In this document: positions 26,719-36,361 of the stretch, in pieces
Position numbering within the stretch: the stretch's first letter is position 1
Layout of the letters: every line of letters starts with the position of its first letter
Source: Holosporaceae bacterium
Lineage (GTDB): Bacteria; Pseudomonadota; Alphaproteobacteria; UBA3830
Length of the DNA stretch: 64,000 bases
Assembly (NCBI GenBank): GCA_031288395.1
Contig: JAITRM010000012.1
Coordinates: forward strand, 1 to 64,000
Direction of reading: 5' to 3'
Made by a program: the position numbers and the translations under genes
Notes under the pieces: generated by a model
Seen by the model: the letters and a program-made list of their open reading frames with translations, nothing else
Databases searched by the model: none
Told to the model about the DNA's origin: nothing

Positions 26719-28110
26719 TTACTGGCGAATTTCCTGCTGTGCCATCACGGATTCCATTACCGCGATGTATTGATTTATCATATCATCCTTGTGGGAGAAT
26801 TTTTCTACCCTTTTCTTTCCTTTTTCGACAAGGGATTTCCGCAGCGAAGCATTAGAGATGATTTCCTTGATGGCGCGGCATATGTCGTCTACGTCATACG
26901 GATCAAAGTATAAAGCGGCGTCGCCGGCAATCTCTGGTACGCTGGCTACGCGACCGGCGGCCACTGGTATACCTGCCGCCATCCCCTCCAGCACCGTCAT
27001 GCCAAATCCCTCGTAGAGCGATGGATGAATCATGGCCAATGCATCTTCCAGTATGACCTGAAATATGTCATCATCAACGAATCCGGTGACAATAACTTGA
27101 CCCTTAAAACGGTTTGTTGCGATAATTCTATCTGATTCAGAGGCAGTTCCCATCAGGACAAGCTTCAATTCGGAGTTGCCTGATTTAAGATAATGCAAAA
27201 ACGCTTCTATTAACCTGCCCTGATTCTTGTGACCCCAAAAAGCTGACGGATAAACTAGATATTCATTTTTTTTCAAGCCGTATTTTTTCAAAATATCGCC
27301 GTGATTTTCTATAATTTTATGCAGCCTCTTGGAAAATTGCGTGTGAATCATATGCACTTTATTCTCATCGACGGCCAACACGTCTAGAATCTTCTTCTTG
27401 GTAAAATTAGAAATCGCTATGATTGCATTCGAGAACCGCGCGGCAGCCTCCATACCCTTCTCTTGGATTACAGGCGAAGATAAAAGCTCTGGCAAATCGC
27501 TGTATAATAGATCGTGTATTATTGAGACCCTTGGCAAATAAAAATCATTAAAATGGTGTGTTGCAGAGGGATCGAAAAATAAATTAACATTCGGAAGCCA
27601 TCTGGAATACATGAGGAAAAACTTCAATTTTCCCAAAAAAACACGAATGTTTTCGGGAAGCTTCATGATCAATTCCCTAAAATTTTCCAAAAAGGAAAGA
27701 TCGCTGATAAAGTGAAATATCGGCACAGTTAAATAATTCTGAACACTTGTAAAAATGTCGATGTTTTTTCCATTTTCGACGTCACGCCACGCCCGCATAT
27801 TTTCTTCATGCGCAATTATGAACTTCCAATTTGGTCGTTTGCTTGCAATTTCGAGAATAACGTCTTTGGTTAGAGTGTACATTCCCCCCCGGAAGTGTGA
27901 TCTGCAAACGTCAATTAATATTGTTTTTTCATATCCTGAGTAATCGGATTTTACGCCATACTTTATGTTGCAAAAGGCAGCGTTGTATGCGGTATATAAA
28001 AATACGACTGAGAAAAAGATGACTAGCATCCTAACAAAACTTATTTCTTTCCAACGATCCAGAAGAAAATTGCGTAGCTTCATTTTAGAAATGTTGGACG
28101 GCCTTTTCAT
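26719..28110 (-). CDS. glycosyltransferase family 4 protein with N-terminal membrane anchor
   Basis: A 463-residue GT-B glycosyltransferase. One membrane segment lies at about residues 24-46. The C-terminal nucleotide-sugar domain has YPSAFWGHKNQGRLIEAF, LVLMGTASESD, and the family signature HPSLYEGFGMTVLEGMAAGIPVAA, where E-x7-E binds the donor. The acceptor is unknown; envelope polysaccharide is likely. It starts 17 bases after the outer-membrane efflux gene and may be the last gene of that operon. Confidence 0.85.
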   Translation of the reverse strand: MKRPSNISKMKLRNFLLDRWKEISFVRMLVIFFSVVFLYTAYNAAFCNIKYGVKSDYSGYEKTILIDVCRSHFRGGMYTLTKDVILEIASKRPNWKFIIAHEENMRAWRDVENGKNIDIFTSVQNYLTVPIFHFISDLSFLENFRELIMKLPENIRVFLGKLKFFLMYSRWLPNVNLFFDPSATHHFNDFYLPRVSIIHDLLYSDLPELLSSPVIQEKGMEAAARFSNAIIAISNFTKKKILDVLAVDENKVHMIHTQFSKRLHKIIENHGDILKKYGLKKNEYLVYPSAFWGHKNQGRLIEAFLHYLKSGNSELKLVLMGTASESDRIIATNRFKGQVIVTGFVDDDIFQVILEDALAMIHPSLYEGFGMTVLEGMAAGIPVAAGRVASVPEIAGDAALYFDPYDVDDICRAIKEIISNASLRKSLVEKGKKRVEKFSHKDDMINQYIAVMESVMAQQEIRQ

Positions 28111-28127
28111 GACAAATCTCCAATTTC

Positions 28128-29600
28128 TTAGCTGTGGCGATACATCCTGTGACGTCTTTTAGCCATTCTATCGCGTATCGTCGGCATTTTCCACCCGCCG
28201 CCGAGCGCCTTACACAAATCCACAGTCGCGCCCAGTTGATTTTGCAGAGCTCCCACCAAGTCCATCTCCGCAGACAAGAGTCCGCGTTCCACATCCAGCA
28301 AATCAAGCAGCCCGATAAGACCGGACTCCTTCTGCTTCAACGCGATGTGATAGCTTCGCTTTAGGGCGTCAACCTGGCGAGTCCTGGAGACGACAATTTC
28401 CCGGTTTTTTCTATTGGAAACGAGAGCGTCCAGGGTTTCTTTAAATGCAGTTTGTATCGACTTTTCGTAGGCGATCAGCATTTTTCTATAGTTGGCCTTT
28501 GCAACTCCCTCCTGAGAGGAGATTTTTCCACCGGAAAAAATCGGCAGATTAACTGCGCCGCCGAAATTCCACATGTTAGAGCCCGTATCAAAGAGACTGG
28601 CCAAAGAGTTGCTCTCAAATCCGAAAATTCCTGTCAGTGAGATTGATGGAAAATGCGCCGCTCTGGCCTCACCGATCTTGGCGTTTGCCGCGATCAATTG
28701 AGCTTCGGCCCGGAGTATATCCGGCCTTCGAGCTAGAATATCAGATGGAATGCCGGTTGGCACGCTGGAAGGTATTTGCAATCTTTCGATGGCTTTATCT
28801 TTGGCGGTTGCTCGACTGATCATTTCCCGAGGACTGGAGCCGATAAGCACGCTCATAGAAGTCTCCGCTTTGGCAAGCTCGCATTCCAAATTTATGACTG
28901 TGGTGTTAACCGAGAGCATATCAGATTCTATGCGAAGGTAGTCCAGTTCTGTGCAATATCCGTTGAGGAATCTACTTTTGTAGACCTGATGACTCTCCTG
29001 GCGAGTTTTTAGCGTCCTTCGGGCGATGGCCAATTTCGCATCCAGTGAGCGCAGCAAAAAGTAGGATTTTGCAACGTCAGCCGTAACCGTCAGCAAAACT
29101 GTTTCTCTAGCAGCTCTGGTGGACAACAAAACAGCTCTGGCAGCTTCGTTGGCCCTTCTGTATTTGCCGAAAAAATCCAACTCATAGCAAACAGTTGCTG
29201 CGCTCGTGTAATCGATGGCACTACGCTTGCTGGATAGTCCTGGCACATAGGACTTCCCTCGCGCGGATGCGTAATTCTTCCCTCCGTCTCCCTTCATGCC
29301 CAAAGTCGGCAATAAATCGCTGGATGCTATGCCGGCCGCGGCCCTTGCCTCGTCAATGTTGGCAATGGCTTGCCTGAGATCCGCGTTGCGCTTCAGAGCG
29401 AGCTCTTCAAGATGACTAAGGGTGGCATCCTGGAACACATCCCACCATTTTTCAGAGACAAATTGCGATATCTCTTCCTTCGTATCCAAATCCGGCATGT
29501 CGATTTTTGGGCGTTTATAATCCGGCCCTACCTCGCAGGCATTCAAAAGAAGCATGGATAGCGTTAGACTCGTCAGACTTCTAAAACTACGCATGAACAT
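28128..29600 (-). CDS. RND efflux outer-membrane lipoprotein (NodT/OprM family)
   Basis: A 490-residue outer-membrane factor. I use the ATG at 29600, preceded by AGGAGT; a longer frame from 29633 has no clear ribosome site. The lipobox is LLNAC (Cys22). Two OEP repeats follow, each with long coiled helices and the SLTGIFG-type strand motif. It forms the trimeric exit duct for the pump encoded upstream. The start overlaps the end of the pump gene by 14 bp. Confidence 0.9.
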   Translation of the reverse strand: MFMRSFRSLTSLTLSMLLLNACEVGPDYKRPKIDMPDLDTKEEISQFVSEKWWDVFQDATLSHLEELALKRNADLRQAIANIDEARAAAGIASSDLLPTLGMKGDGGKNYASARGKSYVPGLSSKRSAIDYTSAATVCYELDFFGKYRRANEAARAVLLSTRAARETVLLTVTADVAKSYFLLRSLDAKLAIARRTLKTRQESHQVYKSRFLNGYCTELDYLRIESDMLSVNTTVINLECELAKAETSMSVLIGSSPREMISRATAKDKAIERLQIPSSVPTGIPSDILARRPDILRAEAQLIAANAKIGEARAAHFPSISLTGIFGFESNSLASLFDTGSNMWNFGGAVNLPIFSGGKISSQEGVAKANYRKMLIAYEKSIQTAFKETLDALVSNRKNREIVVSRTRQVDALKRSYHIALKQKESGLIGLLDLLDVERGLLSAEMDLVGALQNQLGATVDLCKALGGGWKMPTIRDRMAKRRHRMYRHS

Positions 29601-32600
29601 TGTTCGCTTTACTCCTATTTCTGATTTTTTCACTTATACCGGTAATCAGCACGTAAAATAACGGAACGAATAGCGGAGCCAAAATCGTCGCGCCCAACAT
29701 TCCGCCTATGACTCCGGTGCCCAGCGAATGACGGCTGGCACTTCCGGCGCCGGAACTGATGGCCAAAGGAACGCATCCAAGAATAAACGCCAAGGAGGTC
29801 ATTATTATCGGCCTGAAGCGCAGCCGCGCCGCCTTTACGGCAGATTCCAACAGCGATTCTCCAGTTTTCCTAAGAATTACTGCAAATTCAACGATGAGAA
29901 TGGCGTTCTTGGCGGATAGCCCCATCAATGTCACCAGCGCTATCTGGAAATAGATATCATTGCTCTGCCCCCTCAAAATCACGGCAATTATTGCGCCGAA
30001 CATGGCAAAAGGAACGGCGAAAATAACCGCCAGCGGCAAGGTCCAGCGCTCATATTGAGCCGCTAAAATTAGGAAAACCACCAGTAGGCCTAAGACCATC
30101 GCGTCATAGGATTGCCCGCCAACCTGCTTTTCCTGATACGCCGATCCTATCCAGGAGAGCATGTACTCACTGCCGAAAATCTCCTTTCCGATTTGTTCCA
30201 CGGCTTTTATCGCTTCTCCGGATGTATAGCCTGGAGCAGGATTGCCCATGATTTTAGCTGCGGGGAAGACGTTGAATCTCTCCACAACGACCGCCCCAAC
30301 GATCGGCGTCAGTTTCACAAACGCCGAGAGGGGTATCATCGAGCCATCCTTAGATTTCACATAAACTTCGCTAATTTGTTCCGGAAAGGCTCTGTAATTG
30401 CCTTTTGCCTGCATCATGACCTTGAATCCTCTTCCAAATTTTGAGAAATCATTGACGTATCGCACATTGAAAGTGGACGACATGGCGTCGTAAATCTCAT
30501 GAATCGGAACGTTCATGGATAAAGCTTTCAGATTATCAACCTCCATATTGAATTGCGGCGTGCTGGCGCTGAAAACCGTACTAATCTTTCCCAATTGAGG
30601 GTATTTTGCCGCAACTGTAATAAATTCCTTTATCTTTTCCTCCAGAGCCTTGCTGTCGGAATCTCCAATTTTTTGAATGTAGGCTTCAAAACCTCCGGTC
30701 ATGCTCATGCCCACAATTGGCGGAGGACAGAAGGCCATTATGAGGCCGTCTGGAATTTTCACTCCTACGGCCATAGCTTTTTTTGCTATCGCGCTTGAGG
30801 ATTGATCCGGCGCAGTGCGTTCGCTCCAGTCGTTCAGCACAAAAAATTCGGTGGCTGCGCTGGTGGAAACGGAGCCGCCCAGCATGTCAAATCCGGCAAT
30901 GAACATTCCGTCGCGAACTCCCGGATCTTTCCGCATAGCGCCGTCTACGATTGACATAACTTCCACTGATCTATCCAAGGACGCGGCTGGATCCAGGATT
31001 GCGCAGGATATGAATACGCCCTGATCCTCTTCCGGCAGCAAGCTTCCCGGCGTAATCTTGAACAACAGTATGGTAACGGCCAGAATTCCGGTTATAAGCA
31101 TCAGGGAAATCCTGGCATTTTTGGCTATGAATCTCACAGCGTCGGCGTATTTGTCCGTCAGTCGCTTGAATTTTTCATCGAACCATTCGAGGAATCTATT
31201 TTTTTTGATTTTTGATTGATCGTGACTCCCCAAAAATACCACACAGAGTGCCGGCGTTAGGGTAAGGGCGCAAATTCCAGAGATAACGACTGACACCGCT
31301 ATGGTTATGGCAAACTGCTTGTACATGGTTCCCGCCAGTCCACCCATGAAGGAAACGGGCACGAAAACCGCGCACAGAACCAGCACAATCGCCACCAGGG
31401 CTCCAGTCACTTCTTCCATGGCCCTTATGGTAGCCTCTCGAACCGGTAGTTTTTGAGTTCGCATTATGCGTTCTACATTTTCAATGACAACTATGGCATC
31501 GTCAACGACAATTCCTATGGCCAGCACTAGCCCAAATAACGTGAGAATGTTGATGGAAAATCCCAGCAGCATCATTCCGGCAAAGGCTCCTATGATGGAC
31601 ACCGGAACAGCCAAACACGGGATAATCGTTGCTCGCAAATTCTTCAAAAACAGCAGAATTACCATGAAAACCAACGCCATAGCTTCAAACAGCGTTTTCA
31701 CCACTTCTTTTACGGAATTTTTAACGAATCCAGAGGTATCGAAGACTACCTTGTGGCACAGCCCTTGTGGATAAGTTTTGGCCATTGATTCCATCTTCTT
31801 GGTGACACGCTCGGCGGTCGCCAATGCATTAGCTCCGGGCGATAGATAAATCATGACGGGAACGGCGTCATATCCCTGAGTTTTTGCCACAATATCGTAG
31901 GTTTGCGCTCCCAGTTCGACATCGGCGACGTCCTTGAGACGCAACGCTGTGCCATCGGAATTGGCTCGCAGCACGATATCTTCAAATTCCTTTACGGTGG
32001 AATATCTGCCGGGAGCGCTGATGATGTAGCTGCGATCTACCTTTATGTCCAACGGCTCTTTGCCAACGGCTCCGGCTGTGTGCTGAGAGTTTTGAGCAGC
32101 TATGGCGGAGGCGACGTCGGATGTGCTCAGGCTCATCTTAGCCAACTTATCCGGCTTCAACCAAATGCGCATGGAATAATCGTTTCCTGACATGACGACG
32201 GCGTCGCCAACTCCCTCCAGCCTTTTTAGTTCGTCCACAATGTTAAGCAGAGCGTAATTGCCGACGTAGGTGGCGTCATAGCGGGCGTCCACCGAATAAA
32301 TGGATAACACCTGCAGTATGGAGGAGGACCTTTTATTGGTCCTTATCCCATATTTTCTTACGTCCTCCGGAAGCGAAGAAGCAACCATTTGCACTCTGTT
32401 GTTGACGTCGATCATGGCCTTATCGGGATCGACGCCTACCTGAAAGAAAACGGATATATTCGCTTTTCCATTGCTGCCGGACGCGTTGGAATTCATGTAG
32501 ATCATGTTCTCAACGCCATTTATTTTCTGCTCCAGCGGAGCCAAAACCGTCTCGGAAATAACTTCAGCGCTCGCTCCCGGATACGATGCTTCAACGACTA

Positions 32601-32730
32601 TTGTCGGCGGCGTCAGCTCCGGATAGAGGGAAACGGGGAGATTCTGAATGGACACAAGCCCCGCAAGAACGACGACCAGCGAAACCACGCTCGCAAAGAT
32701 CGGCCTGTCTATAAAAAAACGGGAAAACAC
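29587..32730 (-). CDS. RND multidrug efflux transporter (AcrB/MexB family)
   Basis: A 1047-residue inner-membrane proton antiporter with the HAE1 pattern: N-terminal FSRFFIDRPIFASVVSLVVVLAG, twelve membrane segments, the proton-relay DD pair in AIGIVVDDAIVVIENVER, and large periplasmic loops. Length is normal for the family. It exports hydrophobic compounds with the adaptor upstream and the NodT protein downstream. No TetR-type regulator is adjacent. Confidence 0.95.
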   Translation of the reverse strand: MFSRFFIDRPIFASVVSLVVVLAGLVSIQNLPVSLYPELTPPTIVVEASYPGASAEVISETVLAPLEQKINGVENMIYMNSNASGSNGKANISVFFQVGVDPDKAMIDVNNRVQMVASSLPEDVRKYGIRTNKRSSSILQVLSIYSVDARYDATYVGNYALLNIVDELKRLEGVGDAVVMSGNDYSMRIWLKPDKLAKMSLSTSDVASAIAAQNSQHTAGAVGKEPLDIKVDRSYIISAPGRYSTVKEFEDIVLRANSDGTALRLKDVADVELGAQTYDIVAKTQGYDAVPVMIYLSPGANALATAERVTKKMESMAKTYPQGLCHKVVFDTSGFVKNSVKEVVKTLFEAMALVFMVILLFLKNLRATIIPCLAVPVSIIGAFAGMMLLGFSINILTLFGLVLAIGIVVDDAIVVIENVERIMRTQKLPVREATIRAMEEVTGALVAIVLVLCAVFVPVSFMGGLAGTMYKQFAITIAVSVVISGICALTLTPALCVVFLGSHDQSKIKKNRFLEWFDEKFKRLTDKYADAVRFIAKNARISLMLITGILAVTILLFKITPGSLLPEEDQGVFISCAILDPAASLDRSVEVMSIVDGAMRKDPGVRDGMFIAGFDMLGGSVSTSAATEFFVLNDWSERTAPDQSSSAIAKKAMAVGVKIPDGLIMAFCPPPIVGMSMTGGFEAYIQKIGDSDSKALEEKIKEFITVAAKYPQLGKISTVFSASTPQFNMEVDNLKALSMNVPIHEIYDAMSSTFNVRYVNDFSKFGRGFKVMMQAKGNYRAFPEQISEVYVKSKDGSMIPLSAFVKLTPIVGAVVVERFNVFPAAKIMGNPAPGYTSGEAIKAVEQIGKEIFGSEYMLSWIGSAYQEKQVGGQSYDAMVLGLLVVFLILAAQYERWTLPLAVIFAVPFAMFGAIIAVILRGQSNDIYFQIALVTLMGLSAKNAILIVEFAVILRKTGESLLESAVKAARLRFRPIIMTSLAFILGCVPLAISSGAGSASRHSLGTGVIGGMLGATILAPLFVPLFYVLITGISEKIRNRSKANNVHA

Positions 32731-32759
32731 AGTCGACTCCTCTTACCGTCGGTAGCTTT

Positions 32760-33878
32760 TTATTTCACCTGGGCGTTCACCAACTGCCCCGGACGCGCCT
32801 TTACAATTCCCTCTGAGATGACTACTTCCCCCTCCTTTAGCCCATCGTGAACAATTGCTTGATTTTCCGCCAGCTCGGCCTTCACCGGACGCGCTTCCAC
32901 GATTTTATCTTCCTTCACCACATAGACCACGGACCCCATTTTTGTGGAGATTAGCGCCGATTGCGGAATGACGACCACGTCCTTGTACTCCGCTCCGATA
33001 AGCTTCACTCTCACGAATTGCCCCGGCAGCAAAAATTTCTGATTCTCGTCGTTGGGAATTTCGGCTTTTATTGAAACGCCTGATGTTAAATCGTCTTCGC
33101 TGCTATCTACGAAAATTATTTTCCCCGTTTGTGGATAAACGGACCCGTCTGACATAATGATTTCCACCCGAAAATCGTCAAATTTCCGTAATTTGATCTT
33201 TCCGGCGTCGTGGCTCTTTGCTATGCCGCTCCAGAGCGTGCCAGAAACTGAAAAATTCGCGTGCAATGGACATATTTGCACCATTGTGGTCAACAGACTC
33301 GGCTGCCCATTGGGTGAGACCAAATTCCCGACGGATTGTTCCTCTTTCCTGACAATCCCAGAAATTGGAGCCTTCACTTCCGTGTATCCGAGGTTGATTT
33401 CCGCTTCATGCAGCGATCCCTGAGCGACCTTCAGGTTCGCCTCGGCCCTCTCTAATGCCGAGAGAGCGTCGTCGTGCTCTTTCTGACTTACAGCCCTATC
33501 CCGATGCAATTTTTTCATGCGCTCGTAATCGCGAGTCGTCCGGCGGAGCTCCGATTGAGCTTGGGCAAGCGTCCCCTGCGCTCTGGTAAGAGCCGCTTTG
33601 TAGGGCTCCTGGTCTATTTCAAATAGCTTTTCGCCCTCTTTTACGTATTGCCCTTCTTTGAACAGCCTAGATTTCAGGATCCCGCTGACCTGAGCTCGAA
33701 TTTGAATTTCCAGCGAGCCTGTAATTTTCGCCGGAACCTCTAAAACCAAAGGAACGTTGCGCTTCACAGCCTTGGCGGCCCCCACAATGGGTATGGGAGT
33801 CTGTATTTGCTTCTTATCGTCGCAGCCAATCATGAACATGGAAACGATCAGGACAGCAAGAACCGAAACGTCGCGCAC
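32760..33878 (-). CDS. RND efflux periplasmic adaptor lipoprotein (AcrA/MexA family)
   Basis: A 372-residue membrane-fusion protein. I choose the GTG at 33878 behind GGAAGGA, not the TTG at 33911, because the latter would be almost at the transcription start. The lipobox is MIGC (Cys19). Lipoyl halves (VSGILKSRLFKEGQYVKEG and VKAPISGIVRKEE) surround a helical hairpin with LAQAQSELRR, and beta-barrel domains follow. It links the pump to the outer-membrane factor. Confidence 0.92.
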   Translation of the reverse strand: MRDVSVLAVLIVSMFMIGCDDKKQIQTPIPIVGAAKAVKRNVPLVLEVPAKITGSLEIQIRAQVSGILKSRLFKEGQYVKEGEKLFEIDQEPYKAALTRAQGTLAQAQSELRRTTRDYERMKKLHRDRAVSQKEHDDALSALERAEANLKVAQGSLHEAEINLGYTEVKAPISGIVRKEEQSVGNLVSPNGQPSLLTTMVQICPLHANFSVSGTLWSGIAKSHDAGKIKLRKFDDFRVEIIMSDGSVYPQTGKIIFVDSSEDDLTSGVSIKAEIPNDENQKFLLPGQFVRVKLIGAEYKDVVVIPQSALISTKMGSVVYVVKEDKIVEARPVKAELAENQAIVHDGLKEGEVVISEGIVKARPGQLVNAQVK

Positions 33879-33920
33879 GAAAAACGTCCTTCCAATGGTC
33901 CCACAACACAAACGCCCACC

Positions 33921-33949
33921 ATTACATACTTATTCCAAACGCTAGTCAA
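33921..33949 (-). promoter_or_regulatory. promoter of the RND efflux operon
   Basis: On the minus strand TTGACT (33949-33944) and TGTAAT (33926-33921) are separated by 17 bases. Transcription would begin around 33914, giving a 36-base leader to the GTG at 33878. Confidence 0.5.
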
Positions 33950-34015
33950 TTAATTTTTAGTTAACAACCATTGTCGAGAAGAGAAGGACGACGAGCGCTG
34001 CGCAAATTTAGAGGG

Positions 34016-35227
34016 CTAGGCAGGTTTCATGCCTCGACTTATGATGGCTATCTCCCTATAAAAGGCCGACGTTGACCCTAGCATGGACACGAGCTTGGGA
34101 TACAGTTCATCTTTCTCTTTTTCCAGCTCTTCTCGCTGCTTTTTCACCTGTTCCTTCTGCTGATTCAGCTTTTCTTTTTCCGCGACGTCGTCACCCAGAC
34201 TCAGTTCTTTTTCAGCCGTTTCCTGTTCCATTTCCCTCAGACGCCTGTCTCTCTCACATAGCTTCTTTAGCTGTTCCAGCTCTGGCTTGGCATTCTCGCG
34301 GAGCTTCAGCCATATTTCTACTTCTTTTTGTCTCATTTCCGCTGCTTTCATAGCTTGGCTCGCATTAAAGCTCTTAATGTAAATGTCCCACGAATCGAGC
34401 TTCTGCTGTTTTTCCGCCGCAGCCATCAAACGTTCTTCCCGCTCTTCTTTCTCCTTGACCCAATTTATGTTTATTATCTCCCAAAAAAGGTCCGTCTGTC
34501 CTAGCTTGTTCTCTAGCTCGCGACACAGTACTTCTTCCTTTTTTCCCAGCTCTTCTCGCTGCTTTTTCACCTGTTCCTTCTGCTGATTCAGCTTTTCTTT
34601 TTCCGCGTCGTCGCCACGCAGACTCAGTTCTTTTTTAGCCGTTTCCTCTTCCATTTTCTTCAGACGCCAGTCCTCATCACATAGCCGCTGGAGCTCTTCC
34701 AGCTCTAGCTTGGCAGCCCCTCGGCGTTCCCGCCGCATTCGTATCCTTTTTTCCCTAGCTAGTCGCTGTTCTTCATAGAACCTAGCTATTCTCTGCTGTT
34801 GTTCTTGTTGTTCTTCCGCTCTCATCATCATTTTCTCGTTTAAGGCCCGCAGTATCTCCTCTTCGACGCTTTCCTGCGATACTAGGATCTCTGGCGTAGA
34901 GGGTGACATTCCAAGATCACGCAGCCATGTAAATATCTCCCCACACTCAAACCGTGGTAACGGCATTGAGTGATTGTCACTTTTTTTTACTGTCAGGCTA
35001 AGCTCGATTCCGCGCATCATCGCTTCTTTCGCCTCAGGTAATTTGCGTTTACCCGCGCCCTGAGAGATCAGTAACTCTTCTAACCCAGCAAACGATTCTC
35101 CGACCAGCGTTTTCACGACCTCTTTCGGTAAAAGAGGCGTACCGTTCATCCCCTGCACATTCCCGCACAGCAGCGCAGCCGAAAGCGCAACGCTGGAGCA
35201 AAAACCTCTCACTATATTTTTTTCCAT
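34016..35227 (-). CDS. exported coiled-coil protein with two long internal repeats
   Basis: A 403-residue protein with a signal peptide (MEKNIVRGFCSSVALSAALL, cleavage probably after VQG). A short globular region is followed by a highly charged Glu/Lys/Arg/Gln-rich helical part. Two copies of an approximately 80-residue unit (LxxLCxxDxRLxxMExETAxKELSL and KEKLNQQKEQVKKQREEL, ending in LGxTxxFxxEI) lie 141 residues apart, and the DNA repeats are nearly identical. It shares its promoter and signal peptide with the next gene. The function is unknown; a surface or host-directed protein is a reasonable guess. Confidence 0.75.
   Translation of the reverse strand: MEKNIVRGFCSSVALSAALLCGNVQGMNGTPLLPKEVVKTLVGESFAGLEELLISQGAGKRKLPEAKEAMMRGIELSLTVKKSDNHSMPLPRFECGEIFTWLRDLGMSPSTPEILVSQESVEEEILRALNEKMMMRAEEQQEQQQRIARFYEEQRLAREKRIRMRRERRGAAKLELEELQRLCDEDWRLKKMEEETAKKELSLRGDDAEKEKLNQQKEQVKKQREELGKKEEVLCRELENKLGQTDLFWEIININWVKEKEEREERLMAAAEKQQKLDSWDIYIKSFNASQAMKAAEMRQKEVEIWLKLRENAKPELEQLKKLCERDRRLREMEQETAEKELSLGDDVAEKEKLNQQKEQVKKQREELEKEKDELYPKLVSMLGSTSAFYREIAIISRGMKPA
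34124..34714 (-). repeat. two 168-bp in-frame direct repeats inside the coiled-coil gene
   Basis: Bases 34124-34291 and 34547-34714 match at most positions by eye, offset by 423 bases (141 codons). The reading frame is kept, so this is an internal duplication that has begun to diverge. Such repeats can expand or contract by recombination. Confidence 0.8.
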
Positions 35228-35303
35228 TTTGTTTTTTCCTCTCTAAAAAATAAATACGGGACGTTGTGACATTAAAACGCCCCGTTGTCAAGTATTTTTT
35301 ACG
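35148..35303 (-). repeat. promoter/RBS/signal-peptide cassette, copy A
   Basis: This 156-bp segment closely matches 36282-36441. It includes TTGACA (35291-35286), a weak -10 CACAAC (35268-35263, 17-base spacing), the untranslated leader with the ribosome site and codons 1-27. Similarity stops abruptly at both ends. Confidence 0.8.
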
Positions 35304-35455
35304 AAATAGAAAAGCCTTTACTGGACAGTCGCCGGGTTTCCGCGCTGCGGGCACAGGCGGCCCGGAACGGAGCGCGGTCATTCTTCTCCCAGGCCTCCCA
35401 GCAGTGGGAGGCAATATCCAGAGCCTCGGACGTCAGCTCGGGTTCTGTCTCTGCC
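35304..35455. other. GC-rich spacer between two exported-protein genes
   Basis: About 130 bases (roughly 35325-35455) are far richer in G and C than the flanking AT-rich sequence. They contain a perfect hairpin GCCTCCCA-gcag-TGGGAGGC (35393-35412). No T-run follows on either strand, so it is not a typical terminator. An open frame on the minus strand here looks spurious. Confidence 0.4.
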
Positions 35456-36361
35456 CTACTTCTTATTCTCAGCTTCGATGTTTTTTTTAAGTATTTTTAT
35501 CTTTTCTAGAGCTTCTGGCGAAAGCGTCGGAATCGACTGAGGCACTTTTGGCGCTTGCTGAGACGCTACCTTATTACCCAGTCGTTCCGGTCCATCTCTC
35601 AAGGCTTCGGGGTTCTTTGGTTTTCTATCTCTGTCGTCCAATTTATCTCTCCAGTCTTTGTCTTTCTTTGGTTGTCTATCTCTGTCGTCTTTTTCTTTGT
35701 CTATGCCTATGTCTTCCAGTGGATAATCTTCTTCCTCTGTCACCTTTTCCTCTTTTTCTTCCTCTTTCTCTCCCACTTGGATTTCCTCTGAGGTCTCCTT
35801 CGTCTCCGTGAGTTCCGGCGGCGTGACCAGATCGTCCGTCCCCGTATTGTTCGTCCCCGTGGATTCCGGCGGACAATCTTCTTCCTCTGTCACCTTTTTC
35901 TCTTTTTCTTCCTCTTTCTCTTCCACTTGGATTTCCTCTGAGGTCTCCTTCGTCTCCGTGAGTTCCGATGGCGGGGTCAGGTCGTTCGTCTCAGGTTCTT
36001 CCAGCTCCAAGACTTTCCGCAGTTCTTTCCTATCACCCCACGGAATCTCCTTCAAAAGATTGAGGACTCCATTTCCTACGCTTCTCGTACTCAGATCATT
36101 GTTAACGTCATCAGAAGATGCGCCCTCCTCAAGAACTTTCCGAGCATACTCAACTGCCACCTCGCCGAACTCCTGAATCTTTGCTGCATCGCCGTTTAAC
36201 CACGTTTTTCCTATGATTTCATCTTTTGCTCCTGTCCTTGAAATCAAGCGATCCGCCGCATCATTAGGAAAAATATACTTAATCCCCTGCACATCCACAC
36301 ACAGCAGCGCAGCCGAAAGCGCAACGCCGGAACAAAAACCTCTTACTATATTTTTTTCCAT
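35456..36361 (-). CDS. exported acidic repeat protein with cassette signal peptide
   Basis: A 301-residue protein whose first 27 residues nearly equal those of the gene at 34016 (MEKNIVRGFCSGVALSAALL). The mature part is unrelated: a globular stretch of about 90 residues, then a low-complexity Glu/Lys/Thr region with two 37-residue repeats (LTETKETSEEIQV, EEKEEEKE, VTEEED). Short DRDRxPK repeats and a basic helical C terminus follow. It appears to be secreted and largely disordered. No family is recognised. Confidence 0.7.
   Translation of the reverse strand: MEKNIVRGFCSGVALSAALLCVDVQGIKYIFPNDAADRLISRTGAKDEIIGKTWLNGDAAKIQEFGEVAVEYARKVLEEGASSDDVNNDLSTRSVGNGVLNLLKEIPWGDRKELRKVLELEEPETNDLTPPSELTETKETSEEIQVEEKEEEKEKKVTEEEDCPPESTGTNNTGTDDLVTPPELTETKETSEEIQVGEKEEEKEEKVTEEEDYPLEDIGIDKEKDDRDRQPKKDKDWRDKLDDRDRKPKNPEALRDGPERLGNKVASQQAPKVPQSIPTLSPEALEKIKILKKNIEAENKK
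35721..35980 (-). repeat. two 110-bp in-frame direct repeats, period 150 bp
   Basis: 35721-35830 and 35871-35980 are almost the same sequence with scattered single-base differences. The 150-base offset keeps the frame. They encode the acidic Glu-rich repeats of the exported protein. Confidence 0.8.

Noticed and set aside
35049-35414. 121-codon minus-strand frame through the GC-rich spacer
   Set aside because: Overlaps the cassette gene in another frame, and its composition reflects only the local GC content.
34016-36361. CRISPR array in the repeat-rich region
   Set aside because: The repeats are long, in frame within coding genes and only two copies each; no cas genes or regular spacers exist in the window.
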